A DNA stretch of 64,000 nt, from assembly GCF_933775445.1 (NCBI RefSeq), contig NC_065878.1, forward strand, positions 5,726,001 through 5,790,000, in the 5' to 3' direction. The translations under genes were made by a program, and so were the position numbers. The DNA comes from Argentina anserina. Lineage: Eukaryota; Streptophyta; Magnoliopsida; Rosales; Rosaceae. Position 1 is the first letter of the stretch. Each line of letters starts with the position of its first letter. Of the stretch, positions 11,381-23,450 are shown piece after piece. The notes below the pieces were generated by a model. It was not told the DNA's origin. It was given only the letters and a program-made list of their open reading frames with translations, and did not search any database.

Positions 11381-13100
11381 GAATTTGAGAGTTTCTATTT
11401 CTTTCAAACTACGTATCAGGCTATCGGTTGCGTATATGTACTATTCCAATTTGTGTATCTTTACAATTCTCGTTTGCGTATCTTTACTATTCCGATTTGT
11501 GTATCTTTTCAATTCTTGTTTGCGTATCTTTACTATTCCAATTTGTGTATCTTTTCAATTCTCGTTTGAGTATCTTTCTGAACGGCTTTCCGATGCGAGT
11601 TTCTATTGAATTTAAGAGTTTTACAAGTGTAGGCGTGTGTTTCTTTGAAACTGAGTATCTATTTATCTTTTGCGTATCTTTACTATTCCAATTTGTGCAT
11701 CTATTCAATTCTCGGTTGTGTATATTTACTATTCCAAGTTGTGTATCTTTTCAATTCTCGTTCGAGTATCTTTCTCAACGGCTTTCTGATGCGAGTTTCT
11801 TTTGAATTAGAGAGTGTTTCCATGGTGGGCGTGTGTTTCTTTCAAACTGAGTATCTTTCTATCGTTTGAGTATCTTTTCATCTCGTTTAAGTATCTTTCT
11901 GTACGGCTTTCTGATGCGAGTTTCTTTTGAATTTGAGAGTGTTTCCATGGTGGGCGTGTGTTTCTTTCAAACTGAGTATCTTTCTATCGTTTGAGTATCT
12001 TTTCAATTCTCGTTTGAGTATCTTTCTGTACGGCTTTCTGATGCGAGTTTCTTTTGAATTTGAGAGTGTTTCCATGGTGGGCGTGTGTTTCTTTCAAACT
12101 GAGCATCTTTCTATCGTTTGAGTATCGTTTCAATTCTCATTTGAGTATCTTTCTGTACGGCTTTCTGATGCGATTTTCTTTGAATTTGAGAGTGTTTCCA
12201 GTGTGGACGTGTGTTTCTTTCAAACTGAGTATCTTTCTATCGTTTGAGTATCTTTTCAATTCTCGTATGAGTATCTTTCTGTACGGCTTTTTGATGGGAG
12301 TTTCTTTTGAATTTCAGAGTGTTTCCATTGTGGGCGTGTGTTTCTTTCGAACTGAGTATCTTTCTATCGTTTGAGTATCTTTTCAATTCTCGTTTGAGTA
12401 TGTTTCTGTACGGCTTTCCGATGCGAGTTTCTATTGAATTTGAGAGTTTTGCAAGTGTGGGCGTGTATTTCTTTCAAACTAAGTATCAGTCTATCGGTTG
12501 CGTATATGTACTATTCCAATTTGTGTATCTTTTTAATTCTCGTTTGCGTATCTTTACTATTCCGATTTGTGTGTCTTTTCAATTCTCGTTTCCGTATCTT
12601 TACTATTCCAATTTGTGTATCTTTTCAATTCTCGTTTGAGTATCTTTCTGAACGGCTTTCCGATGCGAGTTTCTATTGAATTTAAGAGTTTTACAAGTGT
12701 AGGCGTGTGTTTCTTTGAAACTGAGTATCTTTTTATCTTTTGCGTATCTTTACTATTCCAATTTGTGCATCGATTCAATTCTCTGTTGTGTATATTTACT
12801 ATTCCAAGTTGTGTATCTTTTCAATTCTCGTTCGAGTATCTTTCTAAACGGCTTTCTGATGCGAGTTTCTATTGAATTTGAGAGTTTTGCAAGCGTGGGT
12901 GTGTGTTTATTTTGAAACTGCGTATCTTTCTATCATTTGCGTATCTTTATTAATCCAATTTGTGTATCTTTTCAATTCTCGTTTGAGTATCTTTCTTAAC
13001 GGCTTTTTGATGCGAGTTTCTATTGAATTTGAGAGTTTTGCAAATGTGGGCGTGTGTTTCTTTCAAACTGAGTATCTTTATATCGTTTACGTATCTTTAC
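11381..13100. repeat. Satellite array 2b, expanded 23/46-bp sub-repeats
   Basis: Monomers here insert extra 23-bp units of two alternating kinds, TTTGCGTATCTTTACTATTCC and TTTGTGTATCTTTTCAATTC, giving 46-bp steps inside longer monomers. The flanking blocks (AACGGCTTTC, GATGCGAGTTTC, GTGGGCGTGTGTTTC) are as in array 1. The segment 11440-11800 is repeated at 12500-12870 with a few changes, indicating block duplication of about 1.07 kb. Confidence 0.88.
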
Positions 13101-16100
13101 TATTCCAATTTGTGTATCTTATCAATTCTCGTTTGAGTATCTTTCTGAACGGCTTTCTGATGCGAGTTTCTATCGTTTGTGTATCTTTACTATTCTAATT
13201 TGTGTATCATTTCAATTCTCTTTGCGTATCTTTACTATTCCAATTTGTGTACCTTTTCAATTCTCGTTTGTATATCTTTACTAATCCAATTTGTGTATCT
13301 TTTCAATTCGCGTTTGAGTATCTTTCTAATGCGAATTTCAATTTAATTTGAGAGTTTTGCAAGTGTGGGAGTGTGTTTCTTTCAAACTACGTATCTTTCT
13401 ATCGTTTGCGTATCTTTACTATTCCAATTTGTGTATCTTTTCAATTCTCGTTTGAGTATCTTTCTGATGCTAATTTCTATTGGATTTGAGAGTTGTGCAA
13501 TTGTGGGAGTGTGTTTCCTTCAAACTACGTATCTTTCTATCGTTTGTATATCTTTAATATGACAATTTGTGTATCTTTTCAATTCTCGTTTAAGTATCTT
13601 TCTGATGCGAATTTCTATTGAATTTAAGAGTTTTGCAAGTGTGGGAGTGTGTTTCTTTCAAACTGCGTATCTTTCTATCGTTTGTGTATCTTTACTATTC
13701 CAATTTGTGTATCTTTTCAATTTTCATTTGAGTATCTTTCTGAACGACTTTCTGATGCGAGTTTCTATTGAATTTGAGAGTTTTGCAAGTGTGGGAGTGT
13801 GTTTCTTTCAAACTGCGTATCTTTCTATCGTTTGTGTATCTTTACTATTCCAATTTGTGTATCTTTTCAATTTTCATTTGAGTATCTTTCTGAACGACTT
13901 TCTGATGCAAGTTTCTATTGAATTTGAGAGTTTTGCAAGTGTGGGCGTGTGTTTCTTTCAAACTGAGTATGTTTCTATCGTTTGCGTATCTTTACTATTC
14001 CAATTTGTGTATCTTTTCAATTCTCGTTTGAGTATCTTTCTGATGCGAGTTTCTATTGAATTTGAGAGTTTTGCAAGTGTGGGAGTGTGTTTCTTTCAAA
14101 CTACGTATCTTTCTATCGTTTGTATATCTTTACTATTACAATTTGTGTATCTTTTCAATTCTCGTTTAAGTATCTTTCTGATGCTAATTTCTATTGGATT
14201 TGAGAGTTGTGCAATTGTGGGAGTGTGTTTCTTTCAAACTACGTATCTTTCTATCGTTTGTATATCTTTACTATTCCAATTTGTGTATCTTTTCAATTCT
14301 CGTTTGAGTATCTTTCTGATGCTAATTTCTATTGGATTTGAGAGTTGTGCAATTGTGGGAGTGTGTTTCTTTCAAACTACGTATCTTTCTATCGTTTGTA
14401 TATCTTTACTATGACAATTTGTGTATCTTTTCAATTCTCGTTTAAGTATCTTTCTGATGCGAATTTCTATTGAATTTAAGAGTTTTGCAAGTGTGGGAGT
14501 GTGTTTCTTTCAAACTGCGTATCTTTCTATCGTTTGTGTATCTTTACTATTCCAATTTGTGTATCTTTTCAATTTTCATTTGAGTATCTTTCTGAACGAC
14601 TTTCTGATGCGAGTTTCTATTGAATTTGAGAGTTTTGCAAGTGTGGGAGTGTGTTTCTTTCAAACTGCGTATCTTTCTATCGTTTGTGTATCTTTACTAT
14701 TTCAATTTGTGTATCTTTTCAATTTTCATTTGAGTATCTTTCTGAACGACTTTCTGATGCAAGTTTCTATTGAATTTGAGAGTTTTGCAAGTGTGGGCGT
14801 GTGTTTCTTTCAAACTGAGTATGTTTCTATCGTTTGCGTATCTTTACTATTCCAATTTGTGTATCTTTTCAATTCTCGTTTGAGTATCTTTCTGATGCGA
14901 GTTTCTATTGAATTTGAGAGTTTTGCAAGTGTGGGAGTGTGTTTCTTTCAAACTACGTATCTTTCTATCGTTTGTATATCTTTACTATTACAATTTGTGT
15001 ATCTTTTCAATTCTCGTTTAAGTATCTTTCTGATGCTAATTTCTATTGGATTTGAGAGTTGTGCAATTGTGGGAGTGTGTTTCTTTCAAACTACGTATCT
15101 TTCTATCGTTTGTATATCTTTACTATTCCAATTTGTGTATCTTTTCAATTCTCGTTTGAGTATCTTTCTGATGCTAATTTCTATTGGATTTGAGAGTTGT
15201 GCAATTGTGGGAGTGTGTTTCTTTCAAACTACGTATCTTTCTATCGTTTGTATATCTTTACTATGACAATTTGTGTATCTTTTCAATTCTCGTTTAAGTA
15301 TCTTTCTGATGCGAATTTCTATTGAATTTAAGAGTTTTGCAAGTGTGGGAGTGTGTTTCTTTCAAACTGCGTATCTTTCTATCGTTTGTGTATCTTTACT
15401 ATTCCAATTTGTGTATCTTTTCCATTTTCATTTGAGTATCTTTCTGACCGACTTTCTGATGCGAGTTTCTATTGAATTTGAGAGTTTTGCAAGTGTGGGA
15501 GTGTGTTTCTTTCAAACTGCGTATCTTTCTATCGTTTGTGTATCTTTACTATTCCAATTTGTGTATCTTTTCAATTTTCATTTGAGTATCTTTCTGAACG
15601 ACTTTCTGATGCAAGTTTCTATTGAATTTGAGAGTTTTGCAAGTGTGGGCGTGTGTTTCTTTCAAACTGAGTATGTTTCTATCGTTTGCGTATCTTTACT
15701 ATTCCAATTTGTGTATCTTTTCAATTCTCGTTTGAGTATCTTTCTGATGCGAGTTTCTATTGAATTTGAGAGTTGTGCAATTGTGGGAGTGTGTTTCTTT
15801 CAAACTACGTATCTTTCTATCGTTTGTATATCTTTACTATGACAATTTGTGTATCTTTTCAATTTTCATTTGAGTATCTTTCTGAACGACTTTCTGATGC
15901 AAGTTTCTATTGAATTTGAGAGTTTTGCAAGTGTGGGAGTGTGTTTCTTTCAAACTACGTATCTTTCTATCGTTTGTATATCTTTACTATTCCAATTTGT
16001 GTATCTTTTCAATTCTCGTTTGAGTATCTTTCTGATGCTAATTTCTATTGGATTTGAGAGTTGTGCAATTGTGGGAGTGTGTTTCTTTCAAACTACGTAT

Positions 16101-19100
16101 CTTTCTATCGTTTGTATATCTTTACTATGACAATTTGTGTATCTTTTCAATTCTCGTTTAAGTATCTTTCTGATGCGAATTTCTATTGAATTTAAGAGTT
16201 TTGCAAGTGTGGGAGTGTGTTTCTTTCAAACTGCGTATCTTTCTATCGTTTGTGTATCTTTACTATTCCAATTTGTGTATCTTTTCAATTTTCATTTGAG
16301 TATCTTTCTGAACGACTTTCTGATGCGAGTTTCTATTGAATTTGAGAGTTTTGCAAGTGTGGGAGTGTGTTTCTTTCAAACTGCGTATCTTTCTATCGTT
16401 TGTGTATCTTTACTATTCCAATTTGTGTATCTTTTCAATTCTCGTTTGAGTATCTTTCTGATGCTAATTTCTATTGGATTTGAGAGTTGTGCAATTGTGG
16501 GAGTGTGTTTCTTTCAAACTACGTATCTTTCTATCGTTTGTATATCTTTACTATGACAATTTGTGTATCTTTTCAATTCTCGTTTAAGTATCTTTCTGAT
16601 GCGAATTTCTATTGAATTTAAGAGTTTTGCAAGTGTGGGAGTGTGTTTCTTTCAAACTGCGTATCTTTCTATCGTTTGTGTATCTTTACTATTCCAATTT
16701 GTGTATCTTTTCAATTTTCATTTGAGTATCTTTCTGAACGACTTTCTGATGCGAGTTTCTATTGAATTTGAGAGTTTTGCAAGTGTGGGAGTGTGTTTCT
16801 TTCAAACTGCGTATCTTTCTATCGTTTGTGTATCTTTACTATTCCAATTTGTGTATCTTTTCAATTTTCATTTGAGTATCTTTCTGAACGACTTTCTGAT
16901 TCAAGTTTCTATTGAATTTGAGAGTTTTGCAAGTGTGGGCGTGTGTTTCTTTCAAACTGAGTATGTTTCTATCGTTTGCGTATCTTTACTATTCCAATTT
17001 GTGTATCTTTTCAATTCTCGTTTGAGTATCTTTCTGATGCGAGTTTCTATTGAATTTGAGAGTTGTGCAATTGTGGGAGTGTGTTTCTTTCAAACTACGT
17101 ATCTTTCTATCGTTTGTATATCTTTACTATGACAATTTGTGTATCTTTTCAATTTTCATTTGAGTATCTTTCTGAACGACTTTCTGATGCAAGTTTCTAT
17201 TGAATTTGAGAGTTTTGCAAGTGTGGGAGTGTGTTTCTTTCAAACTACGTATCTTTCTATCGTTTGTATATCTTTACTATTCCAATTTGTGTATCTTTTC
17301 AATTCTCGTTTGAGTATCTTTCTGATGCTAATTTCTATTGGATTTGAGAGTTGTGCAATTGTGGGAGTGTGTTTCTTTCAAACTACGTATCTTTCTATCG
17401 TTTGTATATCTTTACTATGACAATTTGTATATCTTTTCAATTCTCGTTTAAGTATCTTTCTGATGCGAATTTCTATTGAATTTAAGAGTTTTGCAAGTGT
17501 GGGAGTGTGTTTCTTTCAAACTGCGTATCTTTCTATCGTTTGTGTATCTTTACTATTCCAATTTGTGTATCTTTTCAATTTTCATTTGAGTATCTTTCTG
17601 AACGACTTTTTGATGCGAGTTTCTATTGAATTTGAGAGTTTTGCAAGTGTGGGAGTATGTTTCTTTCAAACTGCGTATCTTTCTATCGTTTGCGTATCTT
17701 TACTATTCCAATTTGTGTATCTTTTCAATTCTCGTTTGAATATCTTTCTGATGCGAGTTTCTACTGAATTTGAGAGTTTTGCAAGTGTGGGAGTGTGTTT
17801 CTTTCAAACTACGTATCTTTCTATCGTTTGTATATCTTTACTATTCCAATTTGTGTATCTTTTCAATTCTCGTTTGAGTATCTTTCTGATGCTAATTTCT
17901 ATTGGATTTGAGAGTTGTGCAATTGTGGGAGTGTGTTTCTTTCAAACTACGTATCTTTCTATCGTTTGTATATCTTTACTATGACAATTTGTGTATCTTT
18001 TCAATTCTCGTTTAAGTATCTTTCTGATGCGAATTTCTATTGAATTTAAGAGTTTTGCAAGTGTGGGAGTGTGTTTCTTTCAAACTGCGTATCTTTCTAT
18101 CGTTTGTGTATCTTTACTATTCCAATTTGTGTATCTTTTCAATTTTCATTTGAGTATCTTTCTGAACGACTTTCTGATGCGAGTTTCTATTGAATTTGAG
18201 AGTTTTGCAAGTGTGGGAGTGTGTTTCTTTCAAACTGCGTATCTTTCTATCGTTTGTGTATCTTTACTATTCCAATTTGTGTATCTTTTCAATTTTCATT
18301 TGAGTATCTTTCTGAACGACTTTCTGATGCAAGTTTCTATTGAATTTGAGAGTTTTGCAAGTGTGGGCGTGTGTTTCTTTCAAACTGAGTATGTTTCTAT
18401 CGTTTGCGTATCTTTACTATTCCAATTTGTGTATCTTTTCAATTCTCGTTTGAGTATCTTTCTGATGCGAGTTTCTATTGAATTTGAGAGTTTTGCAAGT
18501 GTGGGAGTGTGTTTCTTTCAAACTACGTATCTTTCTATCGTTTGTATATCTTTACTATTACAATTTGTGTATCTTTTCAATTCTCGTTTAAGTATCTTTC
18601 TGATGCGAATTTCTATTGAATTTAAGAGTTTTGCAAGTGTGGGAGTGTGTTTCTTTCAAACTGCGTATCTTTCTATCGTTTGTGTATCTTTACTATTCCA
18701 ATTTGTGTATCTTTTCAATTTTCATTTGAGTATCTTTCTGAACGACTTTCTGATGCAAGTTTCAATTGAATTTGAGAGTTTTGCAAGTGTGGGCGTGTGT
18801 TTCTTTCAAACTGAGTATGTTTCTATCGTTTGCGTATCTTTACTATTCCAATTTGTGTATCTTTTCAATTCTCGTTTGAGTATCTTTCTGATGCGAGTTT
18901 CTATTGAATTTGAGAGTTTTGCAAGTGTGGGAGTGTGTTTCTTTCAAACTACGTATCTTTCTATCGTTTGTATATCTTTACTATTACAATTTGTGTATCT
19001 TTTCAATTCTCGTTTAAGTATCTTTCTGATGCGAATTTCTATTGAATTTAAGAGTTTTGCAAGTGTGGGAGTGTGTTTCTTTCAAACTGCGTATCTTTCT

Positions 19101-20000
19101 ATCGTTTGTGTATCTTTACTATTCCAATTTGTGTATCTTTTCAATTTTCATTTGAGTATCTTTCTGAACGACTTTCTGATGCGAGTTTCTATTGAATTTG
19201 AGAGTTTTGCAAGTGTGGGAGTGTGTTTCTTTCCAACTGCGTATCTTTCTATCGTTTGTGTATCTTTACTATTCCAATTTGTGTATCTTTTCAATTTTCA
19301 TTTGAGTATCTTTCTGAACGACTTTCTGATGCAAGTTTCTATTGAATTTGAGAGTTTTGCAAGTGTGGGCGTGTGTTTCTTTCAAACTGACTATGTTTCT
19401 ATCGTTTGCGTATCTTTACTATTCCAATTTGTGTATCTTTTCAATTCTCGTTTGAGTATCTTTCTGATGCGAGTTTCTATTGAATTTGAGAGTTTTACAA
19501 GTGTGGGAGTGTGTTTGTTTCAAACTACGTATCTTTCTATCGTTTGTATATCTTTACTATTACAATTTGTGTATCTTTTCAATTCTCGTTTAAGTATCTT
19601 TCTGATGCGAATTTCTATTGAATTTAAGAGTTTTGCAAGTGTGGGAGTGTGTTTCTTTCAAACTGCGTATCTTTCTATCGTTTGTGTATCTTTACTATTC
19701 CAATTTGTGTATCTTTTCAATTTTCATTTGAGTATCTTTCTGAACGACTTTTTGATGCGAGTTTCTATTGAATTTGAGAGTTTTGCAAGTGTGGGAGTAT
19801 GTTTCTTTCAAACTGCGTATCTTTCTATCGTTTGCGTATCTTTACTATTCCAATTTGTGTATCTTTTCAATTCTCGTTTGAATATCTTTCTGATGCGAGT
19901 TTCTACTGAATTTGAGAGTTTTGCAAGTGTGGGAGTGTGTTTCTTTCAAACTGCATATCTTTCTATCGTTTGTGTATCTTTACTATTCCAATTTGAGTAT
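13101..20000. repeat. Satellite array 2c, higher-order repeats up to 852 bp
   Basis: Monomers of 138 bp and 150 bp (the latter with an extra 12 bp, AACGACTTTCTG) are grouped into higher-order units. The marker GATGCGAATTTCTATTGAAT recurs with spacings of 852, 852, 864, 426, 866, 564, 576, 426 and 576 bp, give or take a base or two in my counting. The 852-bp unit is six monomers (138+150+150+138+138+138). The first two 852-bp units are nearly identical: their 281-codon frames translate identically. This is the most homogenised part of the satellite and so the most recently amplified. Confidence 0.93.
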
Positions 20001-20024
20001 CTTTCTGATGCGAGTTTCTATTGA
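17991..20024 (+). other. 677-codon open frame across satellite monomers
   Basis: The frame stays open because 138 and 150 are multiples of three and this stretch lacks the monomer variant in which ATTCCAA is changed to ATGACAA, which otherwise places a TGA at the start of each higher-order unit. The translation is a 46/50-residue repeat rich in F, L, S, V and Y, each unit containing GVCFFQT. No signal peptide, domain or codon preference marks it as a gene. I regard it as a consequence of unit length; similar frames of 281 codons occur at 13569 and 14421. Confidence 0.25.
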
Positions 20025-21823
20025 ATTTGAGAGTTTTGCAAGTGTGGGAGTGTGTTTCTTTCAAACTGAGTATCTTTCTATCGTTTGCGTACCTTTACTA
20101 TTCCAATTTGTGTATCTTTTCAATTCTCGTTTGAGTATCTTTCTGATGCAAAGTTCTATTGAATTTGAGAGTTTTGCAAGTGTGGGACTGTGTTTCTTTC
20201 TATCGTTTGCGTATCTCTACTATTCCAATTTGTGTATCTTTTCAATTCTCGTTTGTGTATCTTTCTGAACGGCTTGCTGATGCGAGTTTCTATTGAATTT
20301 AAGAGTTTTGCAAGTGTTGGCGTGTGTTTCGTTCCAACTGAGTATCTTTCAATCGTTTGCGTATCTTTACTATTCCGATTTGTGTATCTTTTCAATTCTC
20401 GTTTGCGTATCTTTACTATTCCAATTTGTGTATCTTTTCAATTCTCGTTAGCGTATCTTTACTATTTCAATTCGTGTATCTTTTCAATTCTCGTTTAAGT
20501 ATCTTTCCGAACGGCTTTCCGATGCGAGTTTCTATTATATTTGAGAGTTCTGCAAGTGTGGGCGTGTATTTCTTTCAAACTAAGTATCCGTCTATCGTTT
20601 GCGTATTTTTACTATTCCAATTTGTGTATCTTTTCAATTCTCGTTTGCGTATCTTTACTATTCCAATTTGTGTATCTTATCAATTCTCGTTTGCGTATCT
20701 TTACTATTCCAATTTTTGTATCTTTTCAATTCTCGTTTGAGTATATTTCCGAACGGTTTTCCGATGCGAGTTTCTATTATATTTGAGAGTTTTGCAAGTG
20801 TGGGCGTGTATGTCTTTCAAACTAAGTATCCGTCTATCGTTTGCGTATCTTTACTATTCCAATTTGTGTATCTTTTCAATTCTCGTTTACGTATCTTTAC
20901 TATTCCGATTTGTATATCTTTTCAATTCTCGTTTGCGTATCTTTACTATTCCAATTTGTGTATCCTGTCAATTCTCGTTTGAGTATCTTTCTGAACGTCT
21001 TTCCGATGCGAGTTTCTTTTGAATTTAAGAGTTTTACAAGTGTAGGCGTGTGTTTCTTTCAAACTGAGTATCTATTCCAATTTGTATATCTATTCAATTC
21101 TCGTTTGTGTATCTTTACTATTCCAAGTTGTGTATCTTTTCAATTCTCGTTTGAGTATGTTTCTGAACGGCTTTCTGATGCGAGAATCTATTAAATTTTA
21201 GAGTTTTGCAAGCGTGGGCGTGTGTTTATTTCAAAGTGCGTATCTTTCTATCATTTGCGTATCTTTACTAATCAAATTTGTTTATATTTTCAATTCTAGT
21301 TTGAGTATCTTTCTTAACGGCTTTCTGATGGGAGTTTCTATTCAATTTGAGAGTTTTGCAAGTGTGGGTGTGTGTTCCTTTCAAACTGAGTATCTTTCTA
21401 TCGTTTGCGTATGTTTACTATTCCAATTTGTATATCATTTCAATTCTCGTTTGCGTATCTTTACTATTCCAATTTGTGTATCTTTTCAATTCTCGTGTGC
21501 GTATCTTTACTATACCGATTTGTGTATCTTTTCAATTCTCGTTTGAGTAACTTTCTGAACGGCTTTCTGATGCGAGTTTCTATTGAATTTGAGAGTTTTG
21601 CAAGTGTGGGTGTGTGTTTTTTTCAAACTGAGTATCTTTCTATCGTTTGTGTATCTTTACTATTCCAATTTGTGTATCGTTTCAATTCTCGTTTGCGTAT
21701 CTTTACTATTCCAATTTGTGTATCTTTTCAATTCTCGTTTGCGTATCCTTACTATTCCAATTTGTGTATCTTTTCAATTCTCGTTTGAGTATCTTTCTGA
21801 ACGGCTTTCCGATGCGAGTAACG
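20001..21823. repeat. Satellite array 2d, 46-bp-expanded monomers and array end
   Basis: Monomers lengthen again through added 46-bp dimers of the 23-bp unit; for example three successive monomers start 242 bp apart (frames at 20357, 20599 and 20841). The array ends at 21823, inside GATGCGAG. Divergence between neighbouring monomers is clearly higher than in 13101-20000, as expected at an array edge. Confidence 0.9.
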
Positions 21824-22795
21824 AATCTACCCCTAGTGGAGATTCATAATTACACCTACTTAAAATCATTGAACTATGATATGTATATGATACAGTGGTT
21901 TGTGTATGTGTATAATTAGTAAAATCGATACATATATATGGGTTGCTATATCATATACTGTCATATTTTCGATTTCAGATAAGTTCAGTTAGAGCATTGT
22001 TATTTATTTATTGAGTATGTCACTTGGTTTTGTACGACAATATGTGAGGATTGTTTGTAACTTGACTTATGTTAAAACGTTTTGTTGTGTTCAAACGTGT
22101 TGGCATGTTGGAACCTAGCCTTGGCCCGGCGATAGTTACGATACAGTTAGAGCTCTAGTCTGTCTGTTGTGTACTGGCATGAGAGGTAACAGATGGGTTA
22201 CCAGCTTATGAATACCCATATTTTTGGATATTGGGTGGCAAGTGGTTGCCCAAAGTTAGGCGGCGTACTAGCATGATGGGTAACAGATGAGTACCACCGC
22301 TCATGAGTACCCGTATTATAAATATATTTGGGTAAACAGAGAGGTTGCCCGATTTCTTATGAGCACTTATATTTGTAGATAATATTGAATAACCAGATGG
22401 GTTGTCCAATGACTCATGAATACATTTATAATTAAATGATTTCGTGATTTCACTTTTGTATTTATTTACGAGTTATAATGTTGTTTTACTCATACAAGCT
22501 ACAAAGCTTACAGGGTTTGTGTTTACAATCCCGGTGCACCTATTCGATGGTGTAGAAGATAGTTCTGCAGGTGTGGATTAGCAGAATCGACAACTCTGAA
22601 GACTTTGAAGTCGTTTTATTTTATCTTGTGGTGAGGATTGTGAGAATTTTACATTTCCATTTGAAATAATGCTTGAATTTTAAATAGGTTTTGTAATAAT
22701 CAATTTAACTGAGTTGTACTATGAACTCAGTGGTGATACTCAGTGATGGCTTCGATTTTCGAGTTTCATACTCGAAATTTTCGGGGTCGTGACAT
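21824..22795 (+). repeat. LTR-like fragment ending GGGTCGTGACA
   Basis: No coding frame is seen. Around 22170-22430 a phrase of roughly 90 bp (GGTAACAGATGGGTTACC, then ATGAATACCC) occurs three times with divergence, as in LTRs of several plant gypsy families. The fragment ends TTTCGGGGTCGTGACA, a typical LTR 3' end, but no primer site follows because a MITE begins nine bases on. It is best read as a truncated or solo LTR of a family different from elements A-C. Confidence 0.5.
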
Positions 22796-22803
22796 CTCTA
22801 TCC

Positions 22804-23128
22804 AGAGTGAACTTCCAATTTTGGCACACTTTTCGATCAAATTTTTTCAGCATAAGCTATTGAATATTTAGGTCTGTTATTCAAGATCATCTCAACAAAA
22901 TTTCATCTAATGCGGACATCGTTAAGGTATTGAAATTAGATTAAATCAATTAATGAATTAAAACTGTTCAACGTGAACCGTTCGTGTAAATCTCAATATT
23001 GAAAGCTCAAACCATTGTCAAATTGGATGAAACTTTCTAGAGATCATCTTAAGTAGCATATCAAAAATTGAATCACTTATGGTGAAAACATTTGACCGAA
23101 AAGTATGTCAAAATTGGAACTTCACTCT
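22804..23128. mobile_element. Fold-back MITE, copy 1
   Basis: The left end AGAGTGAACTTCCAATTTTG and the reverse complement of the right end (AGAGTGAAGTTCCAATTTTG) match for well over 60 bp with a few differences, so most of the ~325-bp element folds back on itself. No protein is encoded. Relatives lie directly downstream and at 51991-52431. The superfamily is not clear: no diagnostic target duplication was found. Confidence 0.8.
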
Positions 23129-23139
23129 GAAATAAAAAC

Positions 23140-23450
23140 TGAGTGAAGTTCCAATTTTGACAAACTTTTCGGTCAAATTTTTTCACCATAAACTATTCAA
23201 TATTTAGGTATATTATTCAAGATCATCTCTACAAAATTTCATTTAATTCAGACATTGTTAAGGTATTGAAATTAGATTAAATCAATGAATAAATTAAAAC
23301 TGTTCAACGTTAACCGTTCGTGTAAATCTCAACTTTGAAAGCTCAACCATTGTCAAATTGGATGAAACTTTGTAGAGTTGATCTTGAATAGCATATCTAA
23401 ATATTTAATCGCTTATGGTGAAAACATTTGATCGAAAAGTGTGTCAAAAC
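23140..23450. mobile_element. Fold-back MITE, copy 2, right end truncated
   Basis: It starts GAGTGAAGTTCC only eleven bases after copy 1 and follows the same sequence to GTGTGTCAAAAC, where it runs into an Athila-type LTR. The last ~15 bp of the right terminal repeat are missing. The tail-to-head pair with a short AT-rich spacer recurs for copies 3 and 4, so it may be an amplified unit. Confidence 0.75.

Noticed and set aside
13569..20024. Membrane protein gene with 46/50-residue repeats
   Set aside because: The hydrophobic pattern follows from the T-rich satellite, and no start context, intron or domain supports a gene. Kept only as a finding on open frames.
10160..21849. CRISPR array
   Set aside because: The units are contiguous, 23-150 bp, and have no unique spacers; the context is a plant genome.
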